From positions 62,001-126,000 of the forward strand of contig NZ_JAMJFX010000001.1 of NCBI RefSeq assembly GCF_023544865.1: a DNA stretch of 64,000 bases, written 5' to 3'. Of this stretch, positions 26,990-35,237 are shown piece after piece (the stretch's first letter is position 1; each line of letters opens with the position of its first letter). The position numbers were made by a program, and so were the translations under genes. The notes under the pieces are model-generated. The model was given only the letters and a program-made list of their open reading frames with translations. It had not been told where the DNA came from and did no database searches. This DNA comes from Phaeovulum molybdatiresistens. GTDB taxonomy: Bacteria; Pseudomonadota; Alphaproteobacteria; Rhodobacterales; Rhodobacteraceae.

Positions 26990-28882
26990 CGGCTTGCCGC
27001 CCGCGGGTTTGCCGCCCTTGGCACCGGCGGGCTTGCCAAACGGTTTCGCCCCCGGTTTACCGGCAGGTTTCGCGAATTTCGCCCGCGGCGCGGGGCGTTC
27101 ACCCGGATCGCGCAGACCGGCGGATTCGAATTCCGACCGCGGCGGCCCCTTGCGATGGGGCTTTTTCGCGGGCGCAGCATCATCGCGCGGGCCGCGCGCG
27201 AAGGGTTTTTTCGCACCCTGGCCGCGCGGGGCGCCGTCACGCGGGCGATCCCATTTGCCCGGGCGCGGCGGGGCCGAGTCCAGCCCCTGCGGCGCGCCAT
27301 CCAGCACATCGACGCCGATTTCCTGTTCCAGCGCGCGTTCAGGGCCAATCGCGGCCAGGAACCGCTGCCCGGCATCGGCATGGATCTGCACCACGGTGTG
27401 ATCGTCGAAAATCCGGATCGCGCCGATGTCGCGGCGCGACAGGTCGCCCGCCCGGCACAGCATCGGCAACAACCACCGCGGATCGGCGCGCTGGTCGTGA
27501 CCAATGGTCAGACGCACCCAAAGGCTTGGCCCGAAATCCGCCGCTGCGGCGCGCGGGCGCGCCCCATCGGGCGTCACCGGCACCAGATCCTCGGGCGCGG
27601 ACCGCGCGGCCATATACTGGCGCACCACCGCCGCCGCCAGCGCGCGGGGCGGGAAACCTTCCAGCAGACGCGCGGCCAACGCCGCCTCATCCTCGCTGAC
27701 CGGCGCGGTCAGGATCGGATCGGACAACAGCCGCTGCACATCGCGGGCTGAAACCTCTTCGGCCGAAGGCGCGGGCGCCCAGGTCGCGGTGATATTGGCG
27801 AAGCCCAACAGCCGTTCTGCCTTGCGTCGCGCCGCATGCGGAACGATCAGCGCGGACACGCCCTTGGACCCGGCCCGACCCGTCCGGCCCGACCGGTGCA
27901 ACAGCGCCTCCTTGTTCTGCGGCAGATCGGCATGGACCACCAGCTCCAGCCCCGGCAGGTCGATCCCGCGCGCGGCCACATCGGTGGCGATACACACCCG
28001 CGCCCGCCCGTCGCGCATGGATTGCAGCGCGCGCGAGCGTTCCTCTTGCGTCAGTTCGCCCGACAGCGCCACCACCTGGAAGCCACGGTTCAGGAACCGC
28101 GTCGTCAGATGCGTGACCATGGCGCGCGTGGAACAGAAGACGATGGCGTTCTTCGCCTCATAAAACCGCAGCACGTTGACGATGGCATTTTCCCGATCCG
28201 CCTGATCGACCAGCAGCGCGCGATATTCGATATCGGCATGCTGTTCGCGCGAGGCGATGGTGGAAATCCGCTGCGCATCGCGCTGGAAGGTCGCGGCCAG
28301 ACGCGCGATTTCCTTGCTGACGGTGGCCGAAAACATCAATGTGCGGCGATCGGCCGGCGCAGCCTCCAGGATGAATTCCAGATCCTCGCGGAAGCCCAGA
28401 TCCAGCATCTCATCGGCCTCGTCCAGCACCGCCACGCGCAGCGCCGACAGATCCAGCGCCCCGCGCCGGATATGGTCGCAAATCCGCCCCGGCGTGCCCA
28501 CAACGATATGCGCCCCGCGTTCCAGCGCGCGCCGTTCGGACCGGGCATCCATCCCGCCCACGGCGCCTGCAATCACCGCGCCGGTGGGCGCATAAAGCCA
28601 TTCCAGCTCGCGCCGGACCTGCAGCGCCAGTTCGCGCGTCGGCGCGATGATCAGGGCGCGCGGCGCCTCCAGCAGGCCTATGCTGCCATCGGCCAGCAAC
28701 TCGCCCGCCATCGCCAAGCCAAAGGCCACCGTCTTGCCCGACCCGGTCTGCGCGGACACCAGCAGGTCCGCCCCTGCAAGGCCCGGATCGGTCACCGCCT
28801 CCTGAACGGGGGTCAGGGCGGCATAGCCCTTGGCCGCCAGCCCTTGGGCAAGGGCGGGGTGAACGGTGGGAAACTGGGTCAT
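26975..28882 (-). CDS. DEAD-box RNA helicase with DbpA-type RNA-binding domain
   Basis: 635 aa from the ATG at 28882. Core motifs in order: Q motif (ALTPVQEAV), SAQTGSGKT (I), PTRELALQV (Ia), GTPGRI (Ib), DEADEMLDLGF (II), FSATV (III), IVFCST (IV), TDVAARGID (V) and HRSGRTGRAG (VI). Residues about 470-550 resemble the DbpA/CsdA C-terminal RNA-binding fold (LWVRLTIGHDQRADPRWLL). The last 90 residues are a Lys/Pro/Gly/Arg-rich basic tail. Closest in layout to DeaD/CsdA, used in ribosome assembly and cold mRNA handling. Confidence 0.93.
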   Translation of the reverse strand: MTQFPTVHPALAQGLAAKGYAALTPVQEAVTDPGLAGADLLVSAQTGSGKTVAFGLAMAGELLADGSIGLLEAPRALIIAPTRELALQVRRELEWLYAPTGAVIAGAVGGMDARSERRALERGAHIVVGTPGRICDHIRRGALDLSALRVAVLDEADEMLDLGFREDLEFILEAAPADRRTLMFSATVSKEIARLAATFQRDAQRISTIASREQHADIEYRALLVDQADRENAIVNVLRFYEAKNAIVFCSTRAMVTHLTTRFLNRGFQVVALSGELTQEERSRALQSMRDGRARVCIATDVAARGIDLPGLELVVHADLPQNKEALLHRSGRTGRAGSKGVSALIVPHAARRKAERLLGFANITATWAPAPSAEEVSARDVQRLLSDPILTAPVSEDEAALAARLLEGFPPRALAAAVVRQYMAARSAPEDLVPVTPDGARPRAAAADFGPSLWVRLTIGHDQRADPRWLLPMLCRAGDLSRRDIGAIRIFDDHTVVQIHADAGQRFLAAIGPERALEQEIGVDVLDGAPQGLDSAPPRPGKWDRPRDGAPRGQGAKKPFARGPRDDAAPAKKPHRKGPPRSEFESAGLRDPGERPAPRAKFAKPAGKPGAKPFGKPAGAKGGKPAGGKPKSRG

Positions 28883-28998
28883 GGGGGACGTCTTTCGGAA
28901 AACAGAAGGGGCCAACAGGCCGAAGCGCGCCTTCTAGCGCGTTCGCCCAGCCCTGTATAGCCCGAATCTCGGCGCCTCAAAACCCGGAACACCGCCCC

Positions 28999-29021
28999 CT
29001 TCGGCTTTGCAAAAATATCCC
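28999..29021 (-). repeat. degenerate copy of the 3'-end repeat after hemF
   Basis: On the minus strand GGGATATTTTTGCAAAG ending in CCGAAG aligns to the GAGTATTTTTGCCAAG form of the 22-nt repeat. It lies 65 nt after the hemF stop and just past the hairpin at 29044-29060. Confidence 0.45.
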
Positions 29022-29043
29022 GGGGGGTGAGGGCAAAGCCCGA

Positions 29044-29060
29044 GGGGGGCAGCGCCCCCC
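29044..29060 (-). terminator. GC-rich hairpin downstream of hemF
   Basis: GGGGGGC-AGC-GCCCCCC perfect stem, followed on the minus strand by a second small stem (GGGCTTTGCCC) and then the T-rich ATATTTTTG. Together these probably end the hemF transcript. Confidence 0.5.
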
Positions 29061-29085
29061 TGCCCGGCCCGCTACCTCGCGCGGC

Positions 29086-29976
29086 TTATGGCCATTTCGC
29101 CAGCGGCGGCAGGCTCATCAGCACCGCATTGGCATCATGACCGGTTTCCAGCCCGAATTTCGTGCCCCGATCATAAACCAGGTTGTATTCGGCATAAAGC
29201 CCGCGGTGGATCAGCTGCACATCCTTGTCCGCATCGTCCCAGGTCGTGTCGCGCCGCCGCTCGGTCACCGGCAGGAAGGCGGGCAGAAACGCCTCGCCGA
29301 CCGAACGGGTAAAGGCGAAATCGGCCTCCCAGTCGCCGGTGTTCAGATCATCATAGAAGATCCCGCCCACACCACGCGCCCGACCGCGATGGGGGACAAA
29401 GAAATACTCATCCGCCCAGGCCTTGAAACGCGCGTAATACTCCGGCGCATGGGCATCGCAGGCGCGCCGCATCTGGCCATGGAAATGCGCTGTATCCTCG
29501 GCATATTCGATGCAGGGGTTCAGGTCCGCCCCGCCGCCAAACCACCAGGCATGCGGGGTCCAGAACATCCGGGTGTTCATATGCACCGCGGGCGTGTGCG
29601 GGTTTTGCATATGCGCCACCAGGCTGATGCCGCTGGCCCAGAACCGCGGATCGCGGTCCATCCCCGGCACGCCGCGCGCGGCCATCGCCTTTTGCGCCCG
29701 GTCCCCCAGCGTGCCCCAGACGGTCGAGATGTTCACGCCCACCTTCTCGAACACCCGCCCGCCGCGCAGCACGCTCATCTTGCCGCCGCCTGCGTCGCTG
29801 CCATCGGGGGCGGCGCGTTTCGTGGGCGTCACCTCGAACCGTCCCGGCGCAAGCTGGGCAAAGGGGCCGCTGGTCTGGGCATCCTCCAACGCCTCGAAGG
29901 CGGCCACGATCCGGTCGCGCAGATCGGAAAACCACTGGCTTGCGCGCGCCTTGCGCTCGGTGAAATCCTCGGTCAT
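29086..29976 (-). CDS. hemF: oxygen-dependent coproporphyrinogen III oxidase
   Basis: 296 aa from the ATG at 29976 (GGAGG 7 nt upstream). HMNTRMFWTPHAWWFGGGADLNP is the family core with the conserved His residues; HRGRARGVGGIFYDDLN and YNLVYDRGTKFGLETG follow. It decarboxylates coproporphyrinogen III using O2. The oxygen-independent counterpart hemN sits at 45798-47153, so the organism can make heme with or without oxygen. Confidence 0.96.
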   Translation of the reverse strand: MTEDFTERKARASQWFSDLRDRIVAAFEALEDAQTSGPFAQLAPGRFEVTPTKRAAPDGSDAGGGKMSVLRGGRVFEKVGVNISTVWGTLGDRAQKAMAARGVPGMDRDPRFWASGISLVAHMQNPHTPAVHMNTRMFWTPHAWWFGGGADLNPCIEYAEDTAHFHGQMRRACDAHAPEYYARFKAWADEYFFVPHRGRARGVGGIFYDDLNTGDWEADFAFTRSVGEAFLPAFLPVTERRRDTTWDDADKDVQLIHRGLYAEYNLVYDRGTKFGLETGHDANAVLMSLPPLAKWP

Positions 29977-30086
29977 CGCGGTCCTCCGTTCCATCCTGCC
30001 TTGCGCTCTCTAGCAGGCCGGGCGGCCGGCGGGAATGGACTTTTCCGCCCCTTCGCGTAAGATGACCCCAACCCAAAGGTGCCCCG

Positions 30087-30518
30087 ATGCCGCGTCTTCT
30101 GCCCCCCGTCTTGCTGCGCCCCGCCCTGCTACCCCTGGCCCTGCTGATCCTGCTTGCCGCCTGCGGCACCCCGCAGGAACGCTGCATCGACCGCGCCACG
30201 CGCGAAGTGCGCGCGGTGGAACAGCTTCTGGCCGAGGTAGAGGGCAATCTGGCGCGCGGCTATGCCTGGGAAGAAACGTCCGTCACCCGCGTCCGCTGGG
30301 AGGTTTGCGGCTATCGCCAGATCCAGCGCGCCGATGGCACGATCGTGACCCTGCCCGACAGATGCATGCAGCCCTATACAGACACGATCCGCAGCCGCGT
30401 GGCGATCGACCCCGAGTCCGAAAAGCGCAAGCGCGATGCGCTGATCGCCAAGCGCCGCGCGCTTCTGCCCCAGGCCGAGGCCAATATCGCCGCCTGCAAG
30501 GCCACCTATCCGCAATGA
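30087..30518 (+). CDS. conserved lipoprotein of unknown function
   Basis: 143 aa. A long hydrophobic signal ends in a lipobox (LILLAACGTP, Cys near 26). The rest is helical and highly charged with four more cysteines (QERCID, EVCGYR, DRCMQ, AACKA) in a spacing that allows two disulfides. A predicted helix at 98-135 is Arg/Lys/Glu-rich. No family recognised. Confidence 0.7.
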   Translation: MPRLLPPVLLRPALLPLALLILLAACGTPQERCIDRATREVRAVEQLLAEVEGNLARGYAWEETSVTRVRWEVCGYRQIQRADGTIVTLPDRCMQPYTDTIRSRVAIDPESEKRKRDALIAKRRALLPQAEANIAACKATYPQ

Positions 30519-30536
30519 CCGCCCTGCCGGGGCGGA

Positions 30537-31346
30537 TCAGAACGCGGGCACGCGCACCGCATCCAGCAGGCCGCGGCCCCCGTCCACCGTCAGGATCTGC
30601 CCGGTGACAAAGCCCGCGCCGTCGGACGCCAGGAACTGCACCGCCTCGGCCAGCTCGCTGGGGGCGGCGATGCGGCCCAGGGGCGTGCCCTCGGCGATCG
30701 CTTCGCGCCAATCGCCGTGATCACGCAGCGCCGCCTGCAGCGACGCGCTCATGACCGAGGCGAAGGACACCCCGTTCACCCGGATCCGGTGCGGTGCCAG
30801 CGCCACCGCCATGCCCCGCGTGGCCTGATCCTGCGCCGCGCAGGCGATGGAATAGGCCAGCAACTCGGGCTGGGTGCGGCAGGCCGCCAGCGTCGAGATA
30901 TTGACGATCGAGCCGATCTCGCCCTCGGTCCGGCCTTCCTTTTCCGCCTGCGCGATCATGCGCCGCGCGATCAGCTGCGTCAGCCGAAGTGACCCCTTCA
31001 TGTTCTGGCGCAGCATCGTATCCAGCACATCCTCGGCCGGGTCCAGCGGGTCGCAGGGCGCAAAGCTGCGCGCGGCATTGACCAGGATGTCGATCCGGTC
31101 AAAGGCGTCGATCGTGGCCGAACACAGGTTGTTCACCGTCAGCTTCTGGCACAGATCGCCCGCGAAATAGCGCGCCGGGCCTTCGGACTTGGCCGCCTCG
31201 CCCAGATCGGCCTCAAGCTTGGCTTCGTCGATATCGGCGAACATCACATTCGCGCCACGGTCAAGCAAATGCCGCGCGATGGCATTGCCGATGCCATGGG
31301 CCGCGCCGGTGACGATGGCGGTCTTGCCGGAAATGGAAAGAGACAT
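30537..31346 (-). CDS. SDR-family protein lacking the catalytic lysine
   Basis: 269 aa. The cofactor motif TGAAHGIG (13-20), D39 for NAD preference, NAA in place of NAG (90-92), Asn115, Ser151 and Tyr165 are in place, and the C-terminal FVTGQILTVDGGRG is classical. At the fourth residue after Tyr165 the lysine of YxxxK is Cys169 (AYSIACAAQDQ). That lysine normally lowers the Tyr pKa, so this protein may be inactive as a dehydrogenase or use another base. No partner gene hints at a substrate. Confidence 0.85.
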   Translation of the reverse strand: MSLSISGKTAIVTGAAHGIGNAIARHLLDRGANVMFADIDEAKLEADLGEAAKSEGPARYFAGDLCQKLTVNNLCSATIDAFDRIDILVNAARSFAPCDPLDPAEDVLDTMLRQNMKGSLRLTQLIARRMIAQAEKEGRTEGEIGSIVNISTLAACRTQPELLAYSIACAAQDQATRGMAVALAPHRIRVNGVSFASVMSASLQAALRDHGDWREAIAEGTPLGRIAAPSELAEAVQFLASDGAGFVTGQILTVDGGRGLLDAVRVPAF

Positions 31347-31383
31347 GGGCCCCCCTGCGGACGTTGGGCTGGATGGATCGGTT

Positions 31384-32358
31384 TCAGCGCCGGGCGCGGA
31401 TCACCTTGAAGGCGCTGTCGCCGCCGATTTCCTCAATCTCATGAAAGGCGGCGCGCAACGCCTCTTCATAGGGCAGATGGCGGTTGGCGACCATATACAG
31501 CGTGCCCGACAGCGACAGCATCGCCCCCGCCGCGCGGATGAACGCAGCCCCCAGCCCCGGATCGGCCGCGCGCGTGGTGTGGAACGGCGGGTTCATCACC
31601 ACCGCGCCAAGCCGCGCTTCGGGGTCGAACCGCGTGGCATCGGCCCAGTGGAACCGCGCGCGCGGATCGGTGACGTTGCGCCGCGCACAGGCCAGCGCGG
31701 CGTGATCGGCCTCGATCAGGTGCAGCTCTTCGACGCCCTTGCGCGTCAGGATCTGCGCGGCAAGCCAGCCCCAGCCCGCGCCCAGATCGGCCACCCGCGC
31801 GGGCAGATGATCAGGCAGCGCCGCCGCCAGCAGCGCCGAGCCGCGATCGACCGCATCGGCGGAAAACACCCCCGCCACCGTGACAAAGCCCGGCGCGGGC
31901 GCGAATTCGCGGCCCTGCCAGTCGGCCAGCGCGGCGGGATCGGCGGCAAAGCAGAAGATCTTGCCATGCGCCTTGGCGATGGGCGCGCTGACGGGCAGGC
32001 GCTGGCGCAGATCCTTCAGGACGCTATCCACCCCGTCATGCTTGGCGCCATCCACCCAGACCGGGCCGCCGGGGCTGACGCGCTGGCAGGCCTCGGCCAG
32101 GATCGCGCGGGCCTCGGCCTTGGCGCGGGGCAAAAAGACCACCGCCGCGGCATAGGCGCCCTGCGCCTCGGCCGCGACATCGAACCCGCGGGCCGCCAGC
32201 GCGTCGAAATCGGGGCGGAACCCCTGGATCAGATGCAGCTGGTCCTGCGGCAGATCCGACAGATCGGTGCCGCCCAGCGGACGAAACACGGCAATGCGCC
32301 CTTGCGGCGGCAGGGCATCGGGCGCTTGCAGCGCAAGGGAAAGACGCGGGTGGGTCAT
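31384..32358 (-). CDS. RsmC/RlmG-like SAM-dependent methyltransferase
   Basis: 324 aa. The C-terminal half is a class I methyltransferase: SAM motif I VADLGAGWGWLA, acidic motif II HLIEADHAAL, and the catalytic NPPF in VVMNPPFHT that marks N-methylation of guanine or adenine. The N-terminal half resembles the degenerate duplicate domain of RsmC (16S m2G1207) and RlmG (23S m2G1835). Which rRNA position it modifies cannot be told from sequence alone. Confidence 0.85.
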   Translation of the reverse strand: MTHPRLSLALQAPDALPPQGRIAVFRPLGGTDLSDLPQDQLHLIQGFRPDFDALAARGFDVAAEAQGAYAAAVVFLPRAKAEARAILAEACQRVSPGGPVWVDGAKHDGVDSVLKDLRQRLPVSAPIAKAHGKIFCFAADPAALADWQGREFAPAPGFVTVAGVFSADAVDRGSALLAAALPDHLPARVADLGAGWGWLAAQILTRKGVEELHLIEADHAALACARRNVTDPRARFHWADATRFDPEARLGAVVMNPPFHTTRAADPGLGAAFIRAAGAMLSLSGTLYMVANRHLPYEEALRAAFHEIEEIGGDSAFKVIRARR

Positions 32359-32374
32359 GACAGCGGGCGGTGCC

Positions 32375-32698
32375 CTATTCCTTTTCCATCGTGCATTGCA
32401 GCGGATGCTGATGGCGGCGGGCGAAATCCATCACCTGCGCCACCTTGGTTTCCGCCACCTCGAACGAAAAGACGCCGACCACCGCCAGCCCCTTCTTGTG
32501 CACGGTCAGCATGATTTCGAACGCCTGGGCATGGGACAAGCCAAAGAACCGCTCCAGAATATGGACCACGAATTCCATCGGCGTGTAATCGTCATTCAAC
32601 AACAGCACCTTGTACATCGGCGGGCGCTGTGTGCGGGTGCGGGTCTTGGTGGCGACGCCGGATTCCCCATCGGCATCGTCCTTGCGGTCGGCCATCAT
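32375..32698 (-). CDS. clpS: ATP-dependent Clp protease adaptor
   Basis: 107 aa from the ATG at 32698. The core [20 protein letters not shown] (about 33-52) contains the N-degron pocket Asn-Asp and Met, and [23 protein letters not shown] completes the fold. It hands N-end-rule substrates to ClpA/ClpP. An adjacent ATG at 32695 and a GTG at 32716 are alternative starts; no clpA is adjacent. Confidence 0.92.
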   Translation of the reverse strand: MMADRKDDADGESGVATKTRTRTQRPPMYKVLLLNDDYTPMEFVVHILERFFGLSHAQAFEIMLTVHKKGLAVVGVFSFEVAETKVAQVMDFARRHQHPLQCTMEKE

Positions 32699-33075
32699 AT
32701 GAAGGGGGGTCGTCACTGCGGCGCGCTCCTGCAGGGAATCGGGAAATCGGTGACAGGCAATATAGGCGGAAAGCGCGATATGAAAAGCCCGCGGCGGCGG
32801 GAATTGCCCCGCCCTGCCCTGCCCCCCGCAGGGATCGGCACAAAGGCCCTGCACGCGCGCCGGACCCGCCCGCCACCGCCCCGCCGCGCCGCGCGTCAGA
32901 CACACACCACGGGTTGTGGCGCATCTGGCGGCAGCCACGACATTTACCCTATCCGAAAGATGTGAACTTTGCCCTGAAACACCTTGAAATTCTGCTGTTT
33001 TCAGATCGGGCAAGGCATGCTAGGCTTGGATCTGAGCATAAAGCCCCACCAAAAAACACGGGGCGCAGAGGCAGT
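32699..33075. promoter_or_regulatory. divergent clpS / carboxypeptidase intergenic region (377 bp)
   Basis: No gene seen. The left part is GC-rich; from about 32940 it becomes AT-rich. A 7-bp inverted repeat, TCAGATC at 33001-33007 and GATCTGA at 33029-33035, lies 41 nt before the carboxypeptidase start and could be an operator. TTGAAA at 32984-32989 is a possible -35, but I find no convincing -10. Confidence 0.35.
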
Positions 33076-35001
33076 ATGAGGGCAGGAACCGTGACCACGC
33101 TTGCGCGCTGGGTCCGCTATGGGCTTTGGGCAATCCTCCTGGGTCTGGCACCGCTGACGGCGCTGGCGGCGCCCTATGCGGCCATTGTCCAGGACGCCCG
33201 AACCGGCGAAATCCTGTATTCCAAGAATGCCGATACCCGGCTGCACCCGGCCTCATTGACCAAGATGCTGACGCTTTACATCGCGTTTGAGGCGATCGAG
33301 CGTGGCGAAATCAGCCTGGATTCGATGGTCACCATATCGCGCAACGCCGCCGCCCAGCCCCCCTCGCGGCTGGGGCTGAAGGCGGGGCAAAAGATTGCCC
33401 TGCGGCATCTGATCCGCGCCGCGGCGATCAAATCGGCCAATGATGCGGCCAGCGCCATCGGCGATGCGATTTCGGGCGACGAGGCGGCCTTTGCCGCGCG
33501 GATGAACCGTACCGCCAAGGCGCTGGGGATGAAGAATTCCTCCTTTCGCAACGCCAATGGCCTGACGCGGGAAGGGCATCTGTCCACCGCGCATGACATG
33601 AACATCCTTGGCCGCCGGCTGTTTTACGATTTTCCGCAGTATTACAACATCTTCTCGCGTCGCACGGCGGATGCGGGCATGGCCAAGGTGGCCAATACCA
33701 ACCGCCGCTTTCTGGATGCCTATGAAGGCGCCGACGGGATCAAGACGGGCTTCACCAATGCCGCGGGCTTCAATCTGACCGCCTCGGCGCAGCGCGGCGG
33801 CAAGCGCATCATCGCCACCGTCTTTGGCGGCACCTCGACCGCGCAGCGCAATGCGAAGATGGCGGAACTGATGGATATCGGCTTCAGCCGCGCCCCGTCG
33901 CGCGGGGATGAAAAGAAACCCGCCGCGCCGCAATACCTGGCCGATGCCGCGCCCCAGGGCGGTGCGGGCGCCTCGGCCAAGACGATCCGGCTGGTTGCCG
34001 CCCCCGCCAGCAGCCCGCGGCCCAAGGCCCGCCCCGGCGCCCGCCCCGATCCGGTGCAAGAGGCGGATGCGATCGCGCTGGCGCTGGCCTCGGCGCAGGC
34101 TGCGGTGGTCGCCGCCACCGCCGAGGCGGCCGTGGTCGCCGCACAGGCCGAGATCGCGGCAGCCGAACCCGAAGCCGCGCCCCAGGTCGAGGTTGCCTTG
34201 GCCGAGGTCGCCGTGGCCGAGGCCGCCCCTGCTGCCGTGCCCGCCCCGCCACCCCGGCCCGAGGCGATCCTGGCCGCGGCCAGCTCTGCCGTGGATACGC
34301 CCGATGCGCCGATCGCCGAGGAGATCGCAGCCGATATCACGCTGGCCGCTACCCCGCCCGCCGAGGCGGCAGAGCCCGTGGCCCCGCAGATCCGCATCGC
34401 CACCGCGGACACGCCGCGCCCGATGGCCGCGCCGCGCGCCGCGCCGACCCCGGCCGCGCCGACCCCCGCCGTCGCGCCGGTTGTGGCCGATGCAGGCGGC
34501 TTCGTTCAGGACACCGAACCCCAGCCCGAAACCCTGGCCCTGGCCGAGGCGGTGCTGACCGAAGATTTCGACGAAAGCCTGTCCGAAGGCGATGCCCAGC
34601 CCAGCGGGCCGGTCTTTGCCCAAAGCACCATGCCGCAGCCCGAAACGCTGGCGCTGGCCAGCGCACCGGCCGTGCGCACCGAAACGATGATCCTGGCCGC
34701 GCTGACCCCGCCCGCCCCTGCCCCGCGCGAAGAACCGGTGGTGGTGGCGCGCGTCTCCTCCTCGGGGGGGCGGCATTGGGGCGTCAGCCTGGGCAAATAC
34801 AATTCGCATTTCCACGCCGAACGCGCGCTGCTGACCACGGCGCTGATGGAAACCGCCTCGCTGGGCGATGCGCTGCGCAAGGTGGCCAACCGCAAGGGCG
34901 GGTTTGAGGCGAATTTCGTCGGCATGAGCAAGGACGGCGCGGAACTGGCCTGCGCCCGGCTGACGGCGCGCGGCACCAGCTGCACGGTCTTTGGGCCCTG
35001 A
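33076..35001 (+). CDS. D-alanyl-D-alanine carboxypeptidase with C-terminal SPOR domain
   Basis: 641 aa. Signal peptide (about 1-31), then a class A low-molecular-weight PBP domain with SLTK (Ser60-Lys63), SAN (120-122) and KTG (223-225). Residues 290-555 are an Ala/Pro/Glu-rich linker of about 270 residues, extraordinarily long, with a repeated Q-PETLALA motif (near 478 and 520). The last 75 residues (HWGVSLGKYNSHFHAERAL onward) form a SPOR domain that binds denuded glycan at the septum. It trims pentapeptides, probably at the division site. Ends at a strong terminator. Confidence 0.93.
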   Translation: MRAGTVTTLARWVRYGLWAILLGLAPLTALAAPYAAIVQDARTGEILYSKNADTRLHPASLTKMLTLYIAFEAIERGEISLDSMVTISRNAAAQPPSRLGLKAGQKIALRHLIRAAAIKSANDAASAIGDAISGDEAAFAARMNRTAKALGMKNSSFRNANGLTREGHLSTAHDMNILGRRLFYDFPQYYNIFSRRTADAGMAKVANTNRRFLDAYEGADGIKTGFTNAAGFNLTASAQRGGKRIIATVFGGTSTAQRNAKMAELMDIGFSRAPSRGDEKKPAAPQYLADAAPQGGAGASAKTIRLVAAPASSPRPKARPGARPDPVQEADAIALALASAQAAVVAATAEAAVVAAQAEIAAAEPEAAPQVEVALAEVAVAEAAPAAVPAPPPRPEAILAAASSAVDTPDAPIAEEIAADITLAATPPAEAAEPVAPQIRIATADTPRPMAAPRAAPTPAAPTPAVAPVVADAGGFVQDTEPQPETLALAEAVLTEDFDESLSEGDAQPSGPVFAQSTMPQPETLALASAPAVRTETMILAALTPPAPAPREEPVVVARVSSSGGRHWGVSLGKYNSHFHAERALLTTALMETASLGDALRKVANRKGGFEANFVGMSKDGAELACARLTARGTSCTVFGP

Positions 35002-35025
35002 TCGCAGGCTTCCCTACCACATGCG

Positions 35026-35058
35026 AAAACCGCGCCCCTTGGGGCGCGGTTTTGTTTT
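35026..35058. terminator. bidirectional terminator between carboxypeptidase gene and ccoS
   Basis: A 13-bp stem, AAAACCGCGCCCC with its complement, and a TT loop (35026-35053), T-rich on the plus-strand exit and, by symmetry of the AAAA arm, on the minus-strand exit. It serves both convergent genes. Confidence 0.85.
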
Positions 35059-35071
35059 GGTCATTGCGGGG

Positions 35072-35230
35072 TCACGATTTCGGCTTGTCGTCGAATTCGG
35101 TGGACAGGATGCGCTCGCTGTCGCCCTTGGGGTCATCGAACTGCCCGCGGCGCAGCGCCCAGAAGAAGGCCAGAAGGCCAATGCCCCCCAGCAACAACGA
35201 AATCGGGATCGAATAGGTCAGGGCTTCCAT
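35072..35230 (-). CDS. ccoS: cbb3-type oxidase assembly protein CcoS
   Basis: 52 aa. Starts MEALTYSIPISLLLGGIG, one membrane span (about 7-27), then FFWALRRGQFDDPKGDSERIL, which is the conserved CcoS block linking the span to the D-D-P-x-G-(D/A)-x-x-R-(I/L)-L motif. Needed to insert heme and copper into CcoN. Last gene of ccoGHIS, 7 nt after ccoI. Confidence 0.93.
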   Translation of the reverse strand: MEALTYSIPISLLLGGIGLLAFFWALRRGQFDDPKGDSERILSTEFDDKPKS

Positions 35231-35237
35231 TGTCGCC

